Below, piece by piece: positions 24,401-36,073 of a stretch of DNA of 64,000 bases. Each line of letters begins with the position of its first letter. Position 1 is the first letter of the stretch. The notes under the pieces were generated by a model, which saw only the letters and a list, made by a program, of their open reading frames with translations, did no database searches and was not told the origin of the DNA. Position numbers and translations under genes: made by a program. The DNA is from Trichoplusia ni (lineage: Eukaryota > Arthropoda > Insecta > Lepidoptera > Noctuidae): positions 9,193,834 to 9,257,833 of the forward strand of contig NC_039490.1 of assembly GCF_003590095.1 (NCBI RefSeq), in the 5' to 3' direction.

Positions 24401-25454
24401 AAAACATGCAACCGAAGATCAAATGACTGCACGGATAGCCGAGGGGTTGAGGTCACCACACCAAACCCACAGTGCGCCACGTGTATGTGATTTTTATGTA
24501 TGTAAGCTCCCAAAACTGCCTTACAGAGAGAGTCGTCGTTTTTTAAAACGAAAAACTGATGATCAAAATTGATTTCTATAAGACCAAATGACAGCTATTT
24601 TACGTTCTATGGCAACATACTGCCATCTCTGGTTGAGGTTATTACGAACCAAATGTTCCTAAAATAACACGGACCCTTTTTCATGACATTATAAGGTAAA
24701 GTATAAATAAATAATTCGACTCACCGAATGAAACTCCTCGTTCCCACTTATATCGACGGGCAAAGATTTCGGCGTACTCTGCATATTCTGCTTACCATCC
24801 TCAAGAAACCCCCTCATCCCATCCTTCTGAGGAGTTCCATCCCTCAGCTTCGGAACTATCTTCCGTCTCTCACCCCTCTCGACCCTCGCCACATCAGGAG
24901 GGACCTTCAGATCCAAGTCCAAACTTTCAGCAGTGACGTAAGTTTCAGTAAAATATAAGTTGTTTTTTGAGGTGTTTCGCTGAGGGCTGTAGAAGCCATT
25001 ATTTTCACTGGGGCGTTCATCTTCTATACTCGACAGACTAAGATCCTTCTCATCATCGATTTTGTGCAGTTTCTTTGGTATTAAGTCTGGATAATTTTCA
25101 TCTGGAGACATTAGTGGATGATTGGTTGTGAGGGTCAGGGTTGAGGAGAACTTCGGGGGACTTATACCTAGATTTTTGGGTCTGAATTCTGTTTTTGAGG
25201 AGTTAAGATTCAAATTGGACATTTTGGAGATAAGGCTATCGTTCAAAGCCTCTGATTCGGACAGTCTGAGTATTTCCGGGTTCTGTAGTCTCAACACTGG
25301 GGGCTCGGCTTCGGGATGGTCTGCCTCGAAGTCGGAGGAGAGACCAGAGTTAGGGGTATCCTGGGACCGGAAGGACTCGGTGCCTGTGTCCATCTTTTCT
25401 TCTGAGGATGGTGATGTCAATTCGTCGTCATTTAGCCGAAGGGATTTTAAGTTA
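18413..25454 (-). CDS. BNIP2/caytaxin/prune2-like BCH (Sec14-type) domain protein
   Basis: Nine coding exons in 5' to 3' order: 25454-24725, 24368-24276, 23785-23636, 21760-21621, 21016-20884, 20450-20314, 19834-19703, 19140-19054 and 18533-18413. All junctions are GT-AG and in phase. The C-terminal half is a BCH/CRAL-TRIO-like domain: DMKVIEPYKRVISHGGYDG, NARPDYTYCMDNLF, YVLVYLHGSAGRRRLPSFHW, CYKLIDRRLRKSLKHLYLVH, HPTFWLKSF and RKLSYVRSLSELMQKVPVEP. These follow vertebrate caytaxin/BNIP-2 closely. The family binds small GTPases, kinesin light chain or lipids in signalling and trafficking. The N-terminal half is acidic, serine-rich and probably disordered. The first ATG in good context in the first recognised exon is at 25393, giving 553 aa, but the frame stays open upstream and the true start may be in an earlier exon. 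An alternative acceptor near 25530 is possible. Confidence 0.85.
18710..18884 (-). repeat. Family C SINE in BCH-gene intron
   Basis: Complete inverted copy between the last two coding exons. It has A box TAGCCGAGTGGTTGAGG and a slightly shortened B box. Confidence 0.7.
19320..19450. repeat. Repeat shared with 60055-60150
   Basis: 'cttcctaagtgcttttgctg' and 'ctccccagcag' are found inverted at 60055-60150 ('ctggggagtttgttgctg', 'cacttaggaagcgg'). The nearby 'aatttgaataaatga' end suggests a LINE 3' tail. It lies in an intron of the BCH gene. Confidence 0.5.
20045..20212 (-). mobile_element. Truncated Helitron-like copy
   Basis: Keeps the TC terminus (minus strand) and 'gaacgcgctaatctcagga', but lacks the CTAG end. 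A separate CTAG end fragment lies at 20271-20299. Confidence 0.6.
20609..20781. mobile_element. Small TIR element (MITE) in BCH-gene intron
   Basis: GCCATACACGGACCGCT at 20610-20626 and AGCAGTCCGTGTATGGC at 20764-20780 are inverted repeats matching at 16 of 17 positions. The interior of about 135 bases has no coding potential. Confidence 0.5.
22035..22265 (+). repeat. GC-rich LINE-like remnant
   Basis: This block has runs such as 'cgccggggggcgagagaggg' and 'cagtcccccaccggcgactg', far above local GC. It resembles 3' ends of old lepidopteran non-LTR elements and lies in an intron of the BCH gene. No open frame remains. Confidence 0.4.
22422..22675 (+). mobile_element. Helitron-like non-autonomous element
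   Basis: Full copy in an intron of the BCH gene with both termini intact and flanks A|T. Confidence 0.65.
22767..22952 (-). mobile_element. Element with shared CTAG end but different body
   Basis: Begins 'actagctgttgcccgcgacttcgtccgcg' like the Helitron-like family. It then continues with an unrelated interior ('ttcattataatcggttaagtggtttagg'). This suggests a second non-autonomous lineage using the same 3' end. Confidence 0.5.
23227..23574 (+). mobile_element. Family F TIR fragment fused to a Helitron-like copy
   Basis: The right part of the family F element (23227-23309) runs directly into a 5'-truncated Helitron-like copy (from 'taatatataaagctgaagag'). That copy ends 'gcgggcaacagcta'. The junction removes the TC terminus, so it formed by deletion or nested insertion. 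Confidence 0.55.
24424..24490 (+). repeat. Family C SINE head fragment
   Basis: Only the A box side remains ('ggatagccgaggggttgagg'). It lies in an intron of the BCH gene. Confidence 0.5.
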
Positions 25455-25737
25455 CTGGAACAAGAGAAAGGTTGATGACAATGGTGCTGTTTGTGTGAAT
25501 TTGACGGAATGGCATGGTGAAATGCCCTGCAGCGGGAAAAATACAAATCAGTCTGTATCAGATAACATTGTGACACATTGTTAACGCCTTTATTTGTTAG
25601 TGCATACAGTAGTTTTTTTGTATAATATGCGTGCGGCATAAACCCTTGTAACTTTACATGCAGAGAATAAACAAAGGTATGAATAACTTTGAAGCACCCT
25701 ATACATATTACAAGCTTGAATTCACACCTATACCTAC

Positions 25738-26269
25738 TAAAAATGATAAAGCTGAAGTTTGAATTTTTGTTTAAACGCACTTTTCTCAGGAACTACTGAT
25801 CCGAATTGAAAAATTCTTTCTTTATTAAACAGCCCATATATTGAGGAAGGCTATAGGATATACCTATATCACCACGCTTTAATAATCAAGAGAAGAGCAG
25901 TAATCAAATATGTAACATAAGGAGAAGAATTTGCGTGCACTTTAAAACTATAAATACGATTTCAAAAAATCCTAACATATATCGTCTAAGCCACGAACGA
26001 AGTCGCGTGCATCACCTAGTCTCCTCATCTATACTAATATATAAAGCTGAAGAGTTAGTTTGTTTGTTTGAACGCGCTAATCTCAGGAACTACTGGTTCA
26101 AATTGTTGTTTTGAATAGACCATTCATCGAGGAAGGCTTTAGGCTATAAACCATCACGCTGCGACTAATAGGAGCGAAGATACAATGGAAAATGTGAAAA
26201 AAACAGGGCAGGTATAAATCATAACTTATATCTTCTACCCACGGGGACGAAGTCGCAGGCAACAGCTAG
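25738..26269 (+). mobile_element. Two Helitron-like copies in tandem
   Basis: A degenerate copy (25738-26019, ending 'atcacctagt') is followed within 10 bases by a well-preserved copy (26028-26269). The two differ greatly in decay, so they inserted at different times at nearly the same place. Confidence 0.6.
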
Positions 26270-26860
26270 TATGCACATACAATGTAACCAAGTCCATTAA
26301 TTCCCTTCAAGGTCAACACACCATTAACACAATCTTCTGTAAAAGTGGACCAGTTACATGTAAGTATAAGCTATCTTGTATCAATATGTAAATGATAGAG
26401 AAAGGTTATAATTTTGTAAGCATTCATAATTGTTTGAATATTTAATGTGAGTAATTTTTGCAGTTTCTAAAGAAATGTGACATACTTACATATTGTTATA
26501 ATAAACGCGAGAACTGTACTTTTTTTGAGTAAATTATAACTATTATAAATTAACTAGCTGTCCCAGAAAACGTTTTATTGACAAACAAGTGAGGTTTAAA
26601 GAAAAAAAAACGAAGGTATGAATAATAGATATAGTCCGATTCTCAGACTTACCGAATATGTGCACTAACTAAATTTCATAAGAATCGGTCGAGCCGTTTC
26701 GGAGGAGTTCAATTTCTTACACTGAGACACGAGAATTTCACATAATAAATACATGTTTGGCTTTACGCAAGCGAATCCGCAGGCAAAAGCTAGTTTTATA
26801 TATAAGAACATGTATTTAGGGCAATTAAAGTTTTATTACAATCTTAATATAATAAATAAA

Positions 26861-27060
26861 TAAATGCGGACAACATCACATACATTGTTCTGAACCCAAA
26901 GTAAGTTGCTAAAGCACTTGTGTTATGGAATTCAGAAAAAACGAAGGTACCACAAACACCCATGATGACAATTTTTACATTGACCCGAGCGGGGATCGAA
27001 CCCGGGACCTCAGAGCTAGCACACCTTGTGTGCGTGCGCCACTCGACCACGGAGGTCGTC
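26861..27060 (-). repeat. tRNA-like SINE, family A
   Basis: Copy with small internal deletions in the anticodon-side region. The B box (GGTTCGATCCCC on the minus strand) is intact. Confidence 0.7.
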
Positions 27061-27311
27061 AATATGTCTTTCATATGTTGTAGGAATGTGTAATGAAGTC
27101 CGTGTTCCTATACATGCAATGTGTATACCTCTAACTAAGGGTCGTCACACACTGACCAGAGGATACTTTCTATCCATTACTGAGAAGCAAACAGCGACTA
27201 TAGAATGCATGGATCAAATTTAAAAGTTTTTATTCCAAGTAGGCCGTTTTCCAGCCACTTTCAAAACGTTACAATATTGTCTCTAGGCGCCGAGTGGTAT
27301 AGGTTACCACG

Positions 27312-27392
27312 TCCTGAGTCTGGGTGTCTTGTGCATGTGACTTGAGTGTTTCTGAAACCCGCATGATACAAGGCTTTATTCTCTTAATACGG
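27312..27392 (+). repeat. Family C SINE tail fragment
   Basis: 'cctgagtctgggtgtcttgtgcatgtgactt' followed by a diverged 'acaaggctttattctct' end. Confidence 0.5.
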
Positions 27393-29162
27393 AGGCCATA
27401 TTTTAAAGACTATTTGTCATTTGTGGCGATGACCGGCTTCAGATGTGTCCGGCGAGCCCATATAAAATGTATAAAAACTAGTAGACGTAAGGCCACGTAG
27501 TTGTAGCCGTAAGCCGGTATGCGACGACCTTAAGAAGTATTCAAACCAGGGAAAAGTTTATTTTGTCTTTAGTCAGACTGGCAGAGATCAAAGTATGACA
27601 ATCAGGTGTAACGGCTTTCTAAGGTTTTCTGCGTATATCTCGGTATATCTAGCTTAGCCACCCATCCAAATACCAACCGCGAGGAGGGTTACTTTACTTT
27701 TACTGCCATCAAACTCTGCAGTTTACTCCTTCTTTCTTAAAAAGAATCCATTTGTATAAGTAGCGTAACAATTCTACGGACATAGACAACAACAGTTATT
27801 TTTCTATGACAGTAAACCATAGACAACTATGGGTAGGCTCCCATACATGGTGTGAAAGTGTTTTTAAACAATGGGACTGTGTACCCATGGTTTTTGCTCC
27901 GAATTTTTACTTTCTATTGATCGTTGAGTACATATTTTAACTATTAAATGAAGACTTACTACTTACAAAATAAACTTACGTAGCTAATGCAAGCGCTTGC
28001 TTGCAATTTCAAATGTTTTGTTTTACTCGCTTTTTATTCCCTTTCCAAAAATTCTAAGAAAAGCCAATATTATCTATTTTATTACAGGAATCATAGTTTC
28101 ATCATCATTTTTTTTAGCAACATAGTTTTCAAAGTCATTTATAAATTTAGGTGGGCAACAGATCGATCACTACTCTTCAAAATTTGGAAAATTGTAAAAA
28201 GTCCACTTTCCAGCTATCACGGTTCCTGAGATACAGTCTGATAACGGACGGACGAACAGCGAGGCCTAAGTTATACAGTTACCTTATCACCCTCTGGGCC
28301 AGAAACAAAAAAAAACAGCAAAAATAAATAAAAAACCCCTAACGACAACCATTAATCTGCTAACCCATCAAAAAAACATCTGACACGACGGTATTAACAT
28401 TCCGTTGCCATGGCAACGACAATAACAACATTGTAAAGAGAAATATAAACCAAGGTTACTCGTTTCTCTATAAGGTAATTAGTTCAAACTTATTAAAGAT
28501 AGGTTAAACAAAAGGCTGCTAAATAGAAAATATATCCTTAAACTTAAATATCTATAAATAAAGTGATATAAAGTAGGAATCAAAGAAAACCTCTTAAAGT
28601 TTGACTGTTGCAGAAGCCAGACGACGCACTACACTCAAATTCAAATCCGTCTGTTCAGGAGGTACGATATCAACGACACACAGACTGACAGACAGACACA
28701 TCGAACTTACAAGACCCTTGTTTTTGCCTCGGGGTTAATAAAAGCGAAGTCAGGGCAGAGATTTAGGAAATAATATTTGTGTCTTCTTATTAAACATAGG
28801 ATCGACATCAGCGTGGTCGCTAATCCAAAGCGACGTCATCGAAGCGATGGAGGGATGACCTAGATTCCTTTTTTTCAGGACTGGGCACTACTTTGTCCAG
28901 CAGTGGGCAGTAGGCATATGTATACGCATTCACGCATAAACGATTTATAGTTTTACGCATGAGAAAAAAACAGTTATTTTATTATTGTCTTTTTTATCAT
29001 GATAAAAAGTATCTAAATATGTTAGATCAATCATTTATTTTCAACAACGTTTTACCCATGAGTATTTATCGGGTTCGTAAGACTAGTCTCTGACCTACTA
29101 GAGTAGTTCATCATGAGCTGACGCGGCGGCCGCCTCACTAGACAAACTCTCGTCATTATTTT

Positions 29163-29400
29163 GACGACCTCCGTGGTCGAGTGGCGTACGCACCGGTTTC
29201 AAGGTGTTGCTAGCTCTGAGGTCCCGGGTTCGATCCCCGGTCGGGTCAATGTAAAAATTCACATTTGTACATTGTCTCGGGTCTGGGTGTTTGTGATACC
29301 TTCGTTGTATCTGAATTCCATAACACAAGTGCTTTAGCAACTTACTTTGGGTTCAGAACAATGTATGTGATGTGGTCCGCATTTCTTTATTTATTTATTA
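29163..29400 (+). repeat. tRNA-like SINE, family A
   Basis: Intact copy with A box GTGGTCGAGTGGCGTACG, B box GGGTTCGATCCCC and an AT-rich (TTTA)n end. Confidence 0.75.
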
Positions 29401-29465
29401 TTATTCTGTGAACTTAATTTGTAAATTTAGTTTCCGTGTTTCGGAAGACACGTTAAAGTGAGGGT

Positions 29466-29697
29466 CAACGCAGTTACCTGGATAACCCTTAGTTTGACTG
29501 GCTGTCAGACAAGCTTCTAACTACCTGTAACGACTGTCAAAGATGTAGGAATAACAGCCGGGCCGCACAGCTTGACGTGCCTTCCGAAACACTGAGGCAC
29601 TCGTTATGACAAAGATGGTCACCATCTACGGACCAATCGCGTCAGGCGAAGCTTAACCTGAGATCGATTCACTTTTGCGGTTATAGCCTAGCCACGA
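29466..29697 (-). repeat. 5S-like SINE, family D, with intact 5S-like head
   Basis: The right end of this inverted copy carries the 5S-like head ('ggttaagcttcgcctgacgc', 'ggtccgtagatggtgacc'). The body is partly rearranged at its left end. Confidence 0.65.
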
Positions 29698-31301
29698 GAG
29701 TATTCTATAGGTCATTAAAAAATATTATAAATTATACAAGGTTGCAAAAACTTGTTATTTGTTGATGATTCAGCTTCGCAATGTGACGCAGTGAGTCATC
29801 TGCCTGATTTTATAACATCATAATTATGTCATGAGGTTTACCAGATGGACAAATTATGAATGTTAAGTATTGAAGCAAATTAATTGTCTTATTGTAACAT
29901 TTTCATTGATATTATTTATGTAAAAATTTTAAACTATGTTAATAGATCTCATTTGAGCTGACATCAATATTTATAGGGTTCAATAATCAATGAGTAAAAC
30001 CTAAATTTTATTGCTAATGTTCTACTGTTTGTCTGTCCGTCTGACACCAAACTGTATAGTGATACCTTAATAGCTAAAGAGTTTGAAGTGTTGCAGATAA
30101 TGTCATTCAGTTTCTGTTGTAACAACAAATAATAAAAAAAATGGTAAAGCTATAATTAGTGCGGTCTTAAAGTTGATGACAGGTCATTAAGACTAAACGA
30201 AGGTTTAGTAGAAATTATTGAAAAAAAACTATCACAAATCTGCCTCACACTGTTTGTATAAAGTGAGACACAACAGAAGTCTAGCACCAAGTAGTTATGA
30301 AGCCAGGTATGAAATTTAAAAACAAATAAAAATCTCTAAAGGTCTCTTAAAGTTAACAGAATTGAAATAAAAAAAATTGACAAAACTCTTCAAGTACTTT
30401 ATCAATTAAAACATGCGCATTACATTCACATTTAGAAAACCAGAGTATATGCTGTGTGACCACTTCATAATGAAAATTGACCTTTGATTTATGACTTTTT
30501 ATAAAGATTATTATTTTAGGCCCATTAGGTACGGCTAATTAAGACTTTAAACACTACTTACAAGCTTAAGCTAACCTTTATAGTGGCAGAAGCATGGCTA
30601 GAAGATGAATAGAAACTTCATAAGTTTCAGTACAGGTACTGTTAATAGAATTTAATCAATTTAACCACTTATTGTTATAACTAAACCACCCTGTTGTTGA
30701 GTAGTAGACATTCTCATCCATTCTTTACACTTTTAAGATATATTATTTTGGAAGTTATAACATTTGAACAGGACACAAACAATTCTTTCAATTTATTAAA
30801 ATAATGCTTTTATAATTATTAGTGATACTTCTCACCATTATAAAAACATGAAATATGAAATGTAGTTATTTTTTCTTTAAAGTTGCTACTTCATTAGATT
30901 TGAATTTGACTGCAGCAATCTTAATAAAGCCTAATATGAATTATTTATTTAATACCATAAACAGTCACAGCTTACTTTAGATAAACCAAGTACGTACACC
31001 AAGGTAAGCAATATTGTAAGATTAATCCCATTTTCCTTAAAATAGAATGATTAATAATTTACTACAAAATAAGTGGGTAGTCTCCTTTAAACGAAGAAGA
31101 TACTACAAAAGGACTTGTTTTACGATCACCTTATATGACCTACAATATTGCCGATGTGTTAATTTTGTAAAAAAACACAAATTCTGCACAAAATGCATAC
31201 GGAATCATATAAGAATTGTATCAAAATATTATAAATGACACCCTTTTTTTCGATCCGCTCAAAAACATATCTATTTAAATAAATAACTTAAAATAACGTA
31301 C

Positions 31302-31460
31302 TCACCTCATTGGTAACTTATTCGGCTATATAATAAAGTGTTATTTTATTGTTTAAAACGGTTCGAATTATTATAAAAAATAATTTTATGTCGCACGGGT
31401 GACATCGAGTATCACTCGGCATTTGACAACTGACGTTTCATTTTGCGGTAGATAGCATTC
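31302..31460 (-). promoter_or_regulatory. Possible first exon/promoter of the BCH gene
   Basis: On the minus strand a moderately GC-rich stretch runs into AATGAG|GTGAGTACG, a near-consensus donor. No long frame is present, so it would be a 5' UTR exon. It lies 1.5 kb from, and diverges from, the SVWC gene. Linkage to the BCH gene is inferred from position and strand only. Confidence 0.3.
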
Positions 31461-31579
31461 GTTGTTTATGTTATGGATGCGTTCCTATAAAATAAATTAT
31501 CGGTTTTAGGGATCCGTGAAAAATATAAAAACGTTTTTGGTTGAGTATATTTTAACTATTAGTTTTTGATAAGTATCTA

Positions 31580-31690
31580 GCTATACTATATAAGTATACT
31601 ATACTAAGTATACTATACATATAAGTATATATACTTAACTATATAGTATAGTATACTTATGTATATATATATAAGTATACTATACTATCT
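31580..31690. repeat. AT-rich palindromic repeat cluster
   Basis: The units AAGTATACTATACT, TATAGTATAGTATACTT and TATATATAAGTATAC alternate in both orientations, so much of the block can fold on itself. It lies in the divergent intergenic region between the BCH and SVWC genes. Confidence 0.6.
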
Positions 31691-32834
31691 AGATAAGTAT
31701 GTGTCTAGCTATAAGTGTTCTAATATTTATCGTGCACACAAATTACTGTGGCAAAATTTGTACCGATCATTTCGTAACATTGGTTGGTGTTCAGAAAAGT
31801 TAACAAATACGAATAATATATATTCTGTTGCATTTAGTACTTCACTCATCCTTTTAATCACCCTCTTTACGTTAATTACATGATTTAGTCACGTAATGAA
31901 CCATAAAAATAAACAAAAGTAACCACAATTTTAAGGTATCAAAACACCTTTCCATTTTTTCCGGCATTTGAAGTTTGAAACCATAAAAACAAGGTATCCT
32001 AACAAAATTCACATTCTTTTTACAATGGGTACAATATATCAATCATCTATACATTTCAGGCGTCTACGTATTAGATCAAAGATTTTGGACAAGATAGGCA
32101 ATCCGTTGCGATCATACAATACAAGCGTTCGATTCTTAACACCTTATATAATAAAGCAAAAAGTATACTTACGTACCAACTTGATTAATCACACAACAAT
32201 GAATGGAGACAATGGTTAATTTCTTAGAATGTACCACATGAAACTGAAAACACACCGCAAGCTCGCCAACAGACTGTTTCTCCTTCATTTATCGACAAAC
32301 TTGCTGATACTATTGTTCCGTGTTTTGCTAGAAAATTAGCCTTCACTCGACGCAAAATGGGTAAGTTGTTCAAATAAACTTCTATTCTAAACATCGTTGT
32401 AGCGAGACTTTCAGTGTTTCTAAACTCTACAGCTAACAATCTAGCAGCGAATCGTGACAATTCCATGAATGGAATAAAGTGTACAAATGACTAAGTTTAA
32501 ACTATGTTGTGACTTACGAACACACATTGTGTTTAGAATCTAAAACAAAATAGTTCTAAGCAGTTTATTTCATTAGATTGTTGCTACAAGCGGAACAATA
32601 ACTAAAAACACTTGCCAATAATACCCGGAACTTATTAGGGTTATGATCTAATTTTAATAACTACTAATCCAGTGTCCGTGTTTTGAATTCTGTACCGCAA
32701 AGATATTATGCAAAACATTAATGTGAATCCATACGTTATTATGTTTGTTGAAATTTTTCGCGGAAACTCACAAGGATTGACATAATATTTTACTTTTTTC
32801 ACCTTTCTAGACGGTGTCGTCTTGGTGATTGTTT

Positions 32835-32842
32835 TATAAATA
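32835..32842 (+). promoter_or_regulatory. Candidate TATA box of the SVWC gene
   Basis: TATAAATA 132 bases upstream of the ATG, which would give a short 5' UTR of about 100 bases. Not tested against initiator motifs. Confidence 0.35.
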
Positions 32843-32966
32843 TTTTACCACGACAAGTGTATTTCTAGGCTGCGGTGCTTAAATTTTACTTAGTTCCTAA
32901 TTAGAGTTTGAGTGTAGAGGTTGAACAAAACAGTGTTGAATTACAGGTGAAGTGAACACAGTGAAA

Positions 32967-35608
32967 ATGCAGCTGGGAGCGTTAGTTTTTTTATTATACC
33001 TTTTATTTCCCGCCTTTTTTGCTGAGGACGTAAGCTGTAAGTTTTTGTTTTTTATTTTTGTGCACCTGTGGAAGATGTTTGCTTTTGTCACGATTTTGTT
33101 ATGCCTATCTTACGTCAAATCGAAACTTAGACAATCTTTTACTTCTTTAATTAATTAATTAAAAAATACAATTAATAAAAAAAAACAAACATGTTTCGCA
33201 CTGTTGCTAGCTGTGCACCACTTGTATCAGTTTTGTTGCTTTCTCACAAAAAACGATGGTGACCAAAGCGCGTTCTAGAATCGATAAAATGTATGTTTTG
33301 GTTTATTTTGTCATGAGCCTGCGACGAGAAACACAATAGACATTAGGATTTTGAATTTGACTTAGGCTATAATCAATTTTGCCTTAATTCAAGGTTGTTA
33401 TTACTGTTTTTTGGAAACAATGCTAAAAACATTAGTCTTCGATCTTCTTTGGCCATGTAACAAGATACAGATTCAGACCAATGTATTCAAATCCCTACAA
33501 ACTTAGAATTAAGCAATATTTTTTGCTGTCACCGACGAAGTGAAACCAGAAATAGCGCTACGCTAAAGTTCCATCTCACTTGTATAACGTCTTCAGTCAT
33601 TCATACTGCCAGCTTGCAGTTTTGCAAGCGTGACCACGCACTACACGGTGTAAAGTGACATCTCTCTTCCACTACTGCAAATACTGATTCAATAAGTTAT
33701 GGTAGGGGGGGTACTAAGCACATAACAAATGCGTAATGTAAGGCTAATTGTCTCAAATATTCAACATCATACGATTTACTTTGACAGATCAAGCGTGTGT
33801 GGACAAATATTCAAGAAAAGGCTACCAGCCGTGGCAGGAGTGGTCAGATCACTACACGTGTCACAGATATCGTTGTGAAATAAGAGATGGAAAATATTTT
33901 ATAGCAGCAGTCGGGTAAGTGTGTGTGAAAGATAGTAATTGTAATTATCAAATCAAATAACTACATTTCATAGAGTGATTATTGAAGTCAATTAGCTACA
34001 TAACTTAGGAATTAAGCAAAAAATAGTCAATAATGTTGCCCGCCTAATCAATTTGTAAGATTAAACGATAGCCACGAAGCTGCCTCCTTAGAGTGGGAAA
34101 ACGACAGGCATGCCGAGAACTAGTTCCCAACAACTCGAACATCATCTACATCGAAAAAACCTAATTGAAATGACAAGTAGAACGGGACAAAATAATTAAA
34201 CTGGGCAATCTATAACTGGAGGCCTTTGCTCTGCTGTGGAACATGGGCAGTAAAAAAAAATGACATTAGAACATTTTGTTCATCTTTTTTACCTAGCTGC
34301 ACTACACTATCATGTTGTGGAAGTAAGAATCTTTGCAACATTGCGTGTTTTTGGAACATAAATCTAAAAAGGCACTCTCACATTCCTTCCCTAACAATTT
34401 GACTGTGTGGGGAAAGATAGAGTACCAGAGATCAAGATCTGTATGATTAGAAGTGATTGCATTAGAGCAAGAAAAACAACGATTTGTAACGATTTATGCT
34501 CTTTTTTCTATTATAATTGCAACAATCAATCAATTCAAAACTAACACTTTTTGAGATTAACGCAACCATTGATCCATGCAGGTGTAGAAAACCAAAAATA
34601 CCCGAAAACGCCCTAGAATGTCATGAGTACATTGAAGATGAAAATGTGGGTATGTATAACGAATGTATTCAACTTTTTATTTCATAAGGGAACGCATTAC
34701 AAGCAGAAATAAAAGATGAGACGAACAAAAGAAAAGCCTTTACCTTGCAAAGATACTTTTATTTTCGTTTTTATATCTAATAATAGAGAGAACTCAAATC
34801 CTCTGCCTGACAGTAGACAATGTTGTGAACGACTGTCTGGACGTTCTTAAATCAGCTATTTTATAATTTATTAAATTGATTACACATAAATGAGATGGGA
34901 AAGAGACTATACTGACTAATAGAGAAGCCTCTCATTACCTTCTCATACATTTTCCCCTCTCATCAACTTTTTCTGTTGGTGTTTTTACCTTACAATTTTG
35001 ACTTAAGTACCTAACAAATATAATTTCATAATGTCCAGAGTTCCCCACGTGCTGCGCCAGATTAAGATGCGTTGTTGAAGTTAACGGCGAGAGGATAGTT
35101 CAAACAAGAGGTCAGCCTGGTGAACTATTCCCTGACAAGTAAGATAGTCAATGTCTGCAAAACTGCTTTATTATATTTTCATTTTTATAAATTGAAAGGA
35201 ATTAAAACTTAAACATCTATTTATGGGTTACTAAAAAGTTGATCTATATGATATTTTTATGATCTTTTAGCCTCGTGTCAAGAGCTTTCATTGGTTTTCA
35301 GTCTTCGGTCAATACTTTACTTTAGTTGCCTTGACATAAATTGAACAGCTTTTTAGAAACTAAGGATGACTATCGCTTACAAATTCTTCTTCTTCGTGTG
35401 AATATTTATTCATTACTATAATGATTTCAATTGAATATTGCCTTGCAGGCCATGGAAGGGCCAGCAAAATGAGCCAAACCCCGCGGTAGTGGGTATGAGT
35501 GGCATCCAGCAGAATACAGTGGGAGGTGAACCGCAAGGACAGCCAGCGCCCGGCATATTCAACAGCAGAGGAGCAGGCAAGGAGAAGTTGTTATTAGCTC
35601 TTGATTAG
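32967..35608 (+). CDS. Secreted single-domain von Willebrand factor C (SVWC, Vago-like) protein
   Basis: Exons 32967-33036, 33788-33914, 34582-34649, 35039-35138 and 35449-35608 give 174 aa. The first 20 or so residues form a hydrophobic signal peptide (LGALVFLLYLLFPAFFA). The mature protein has eight cysteines at residues 27, 48, 53, 67, 79, 93, 94 and 99, with the CC doublet of the SVWC pattern. A Gly/Pro/Gln-rich tail follows. SVWC proteins in arthropods are small secreted factors; some, such as Drosophila Vago, respond to infection or nutrition. A role in immunity is therefore possible but not shown. The donor of exon 1 is the second of two GTAAG motifs eight bases apart: only AGCT|GTAAGT gives the correct phase. 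The last exon reads through to a stop, and an AATAAA follows at 35978. An alternative 3' exon may exist at 36074. Confidence 0.85.
34095..34250 (+). repeat. LINE-like remnant in SVWC intron 3
   Basis: This sits between exons 2 and 3. 'ctggaggcctttgctctgctgtgga' resembles the conserved 3' phrase of lepidopteran non-LTR elements ('gaggcctttgtccagcagtgg'). The upstream part is too decayed to classify. By exon count it is intron 2 of the coding sequence. Confidence 0.4.
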
Positions 35609-35977
35609 GCCGCACTGACGGTTCCAAATCAAATCACGAAAACCTTCACATAAATTATACTTGTTTATCGCAATTTACCTCTAGTTCGGGTTTCTTAAGA
35701 CATTAGACCGCTTTGTAGTTTCTTGACCAAAGCAATTATAAATACTGCAAGTGTCATTATAGCAAGTAATTAGTCTAGCATGCTTAATTTAATTTAGCGC
35801 TAATCTGTAAAATGTAGCTTTTTCAAGTATATTCCTCTCATTTGTAATAACTCTGTCTCACTCAATGCAATATAATTAGTTGAATAATCTATTAGTATCA
35901 ATTCAGTAGTTTAATCTTTGCAAAATGTAATTATTCATAAATACCTTAGTTTTTGGTCTATCTTCGTATTGTATCAA

Positions 35978-35983
35978 AATAAA
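35978..35983 (+). terminator. Proximal poly(A) signal of the SVWC gene
   Basis: AATAAA 370 bases after the stop at 35606-35608 and upstream of the candidate exon at 36074. It could end the short transcript form. Confidence 0.5.
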
Positions 35984-36073
35984 GCATTTTCCATCTGTCT
36001 CCTAAGTTTTATTTCTACTATTAGTAAGTTGTATTATTGCGAGTAGTTAAACATTAATATTTTATTAATTTAG

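Larger units (their letters stand above)
25455..31450 (-). other. 5' region of the BCH gene: probable long intron(s)
   Basis: No further coding exon could be supported. Two minus-strand donors could end non-coding exons: ...TTAGCTAC|GTAAGT at 27980 and ...CCAATGAG|GTGAGT at 31309. Repeats include family A SINEs (26861-27060, 29163-29400), a 5S-like SINE (29466-29697), a family C tail (27312-27392), an element with a CTAG-type end (26555-26795) and a LINE-like tail at 28840-28920. The rest is AT-rich. Confidence 0.4.

Noticed and set aside
24689..25780. Single 363-codon frame taken as one intronless gene
   Set aside because: Its C-terminal side ends at a GTGAGT donor that joins in phase to the next BCH exon, and its N-terminal part looks intronic, upstream of a strong acceptor.
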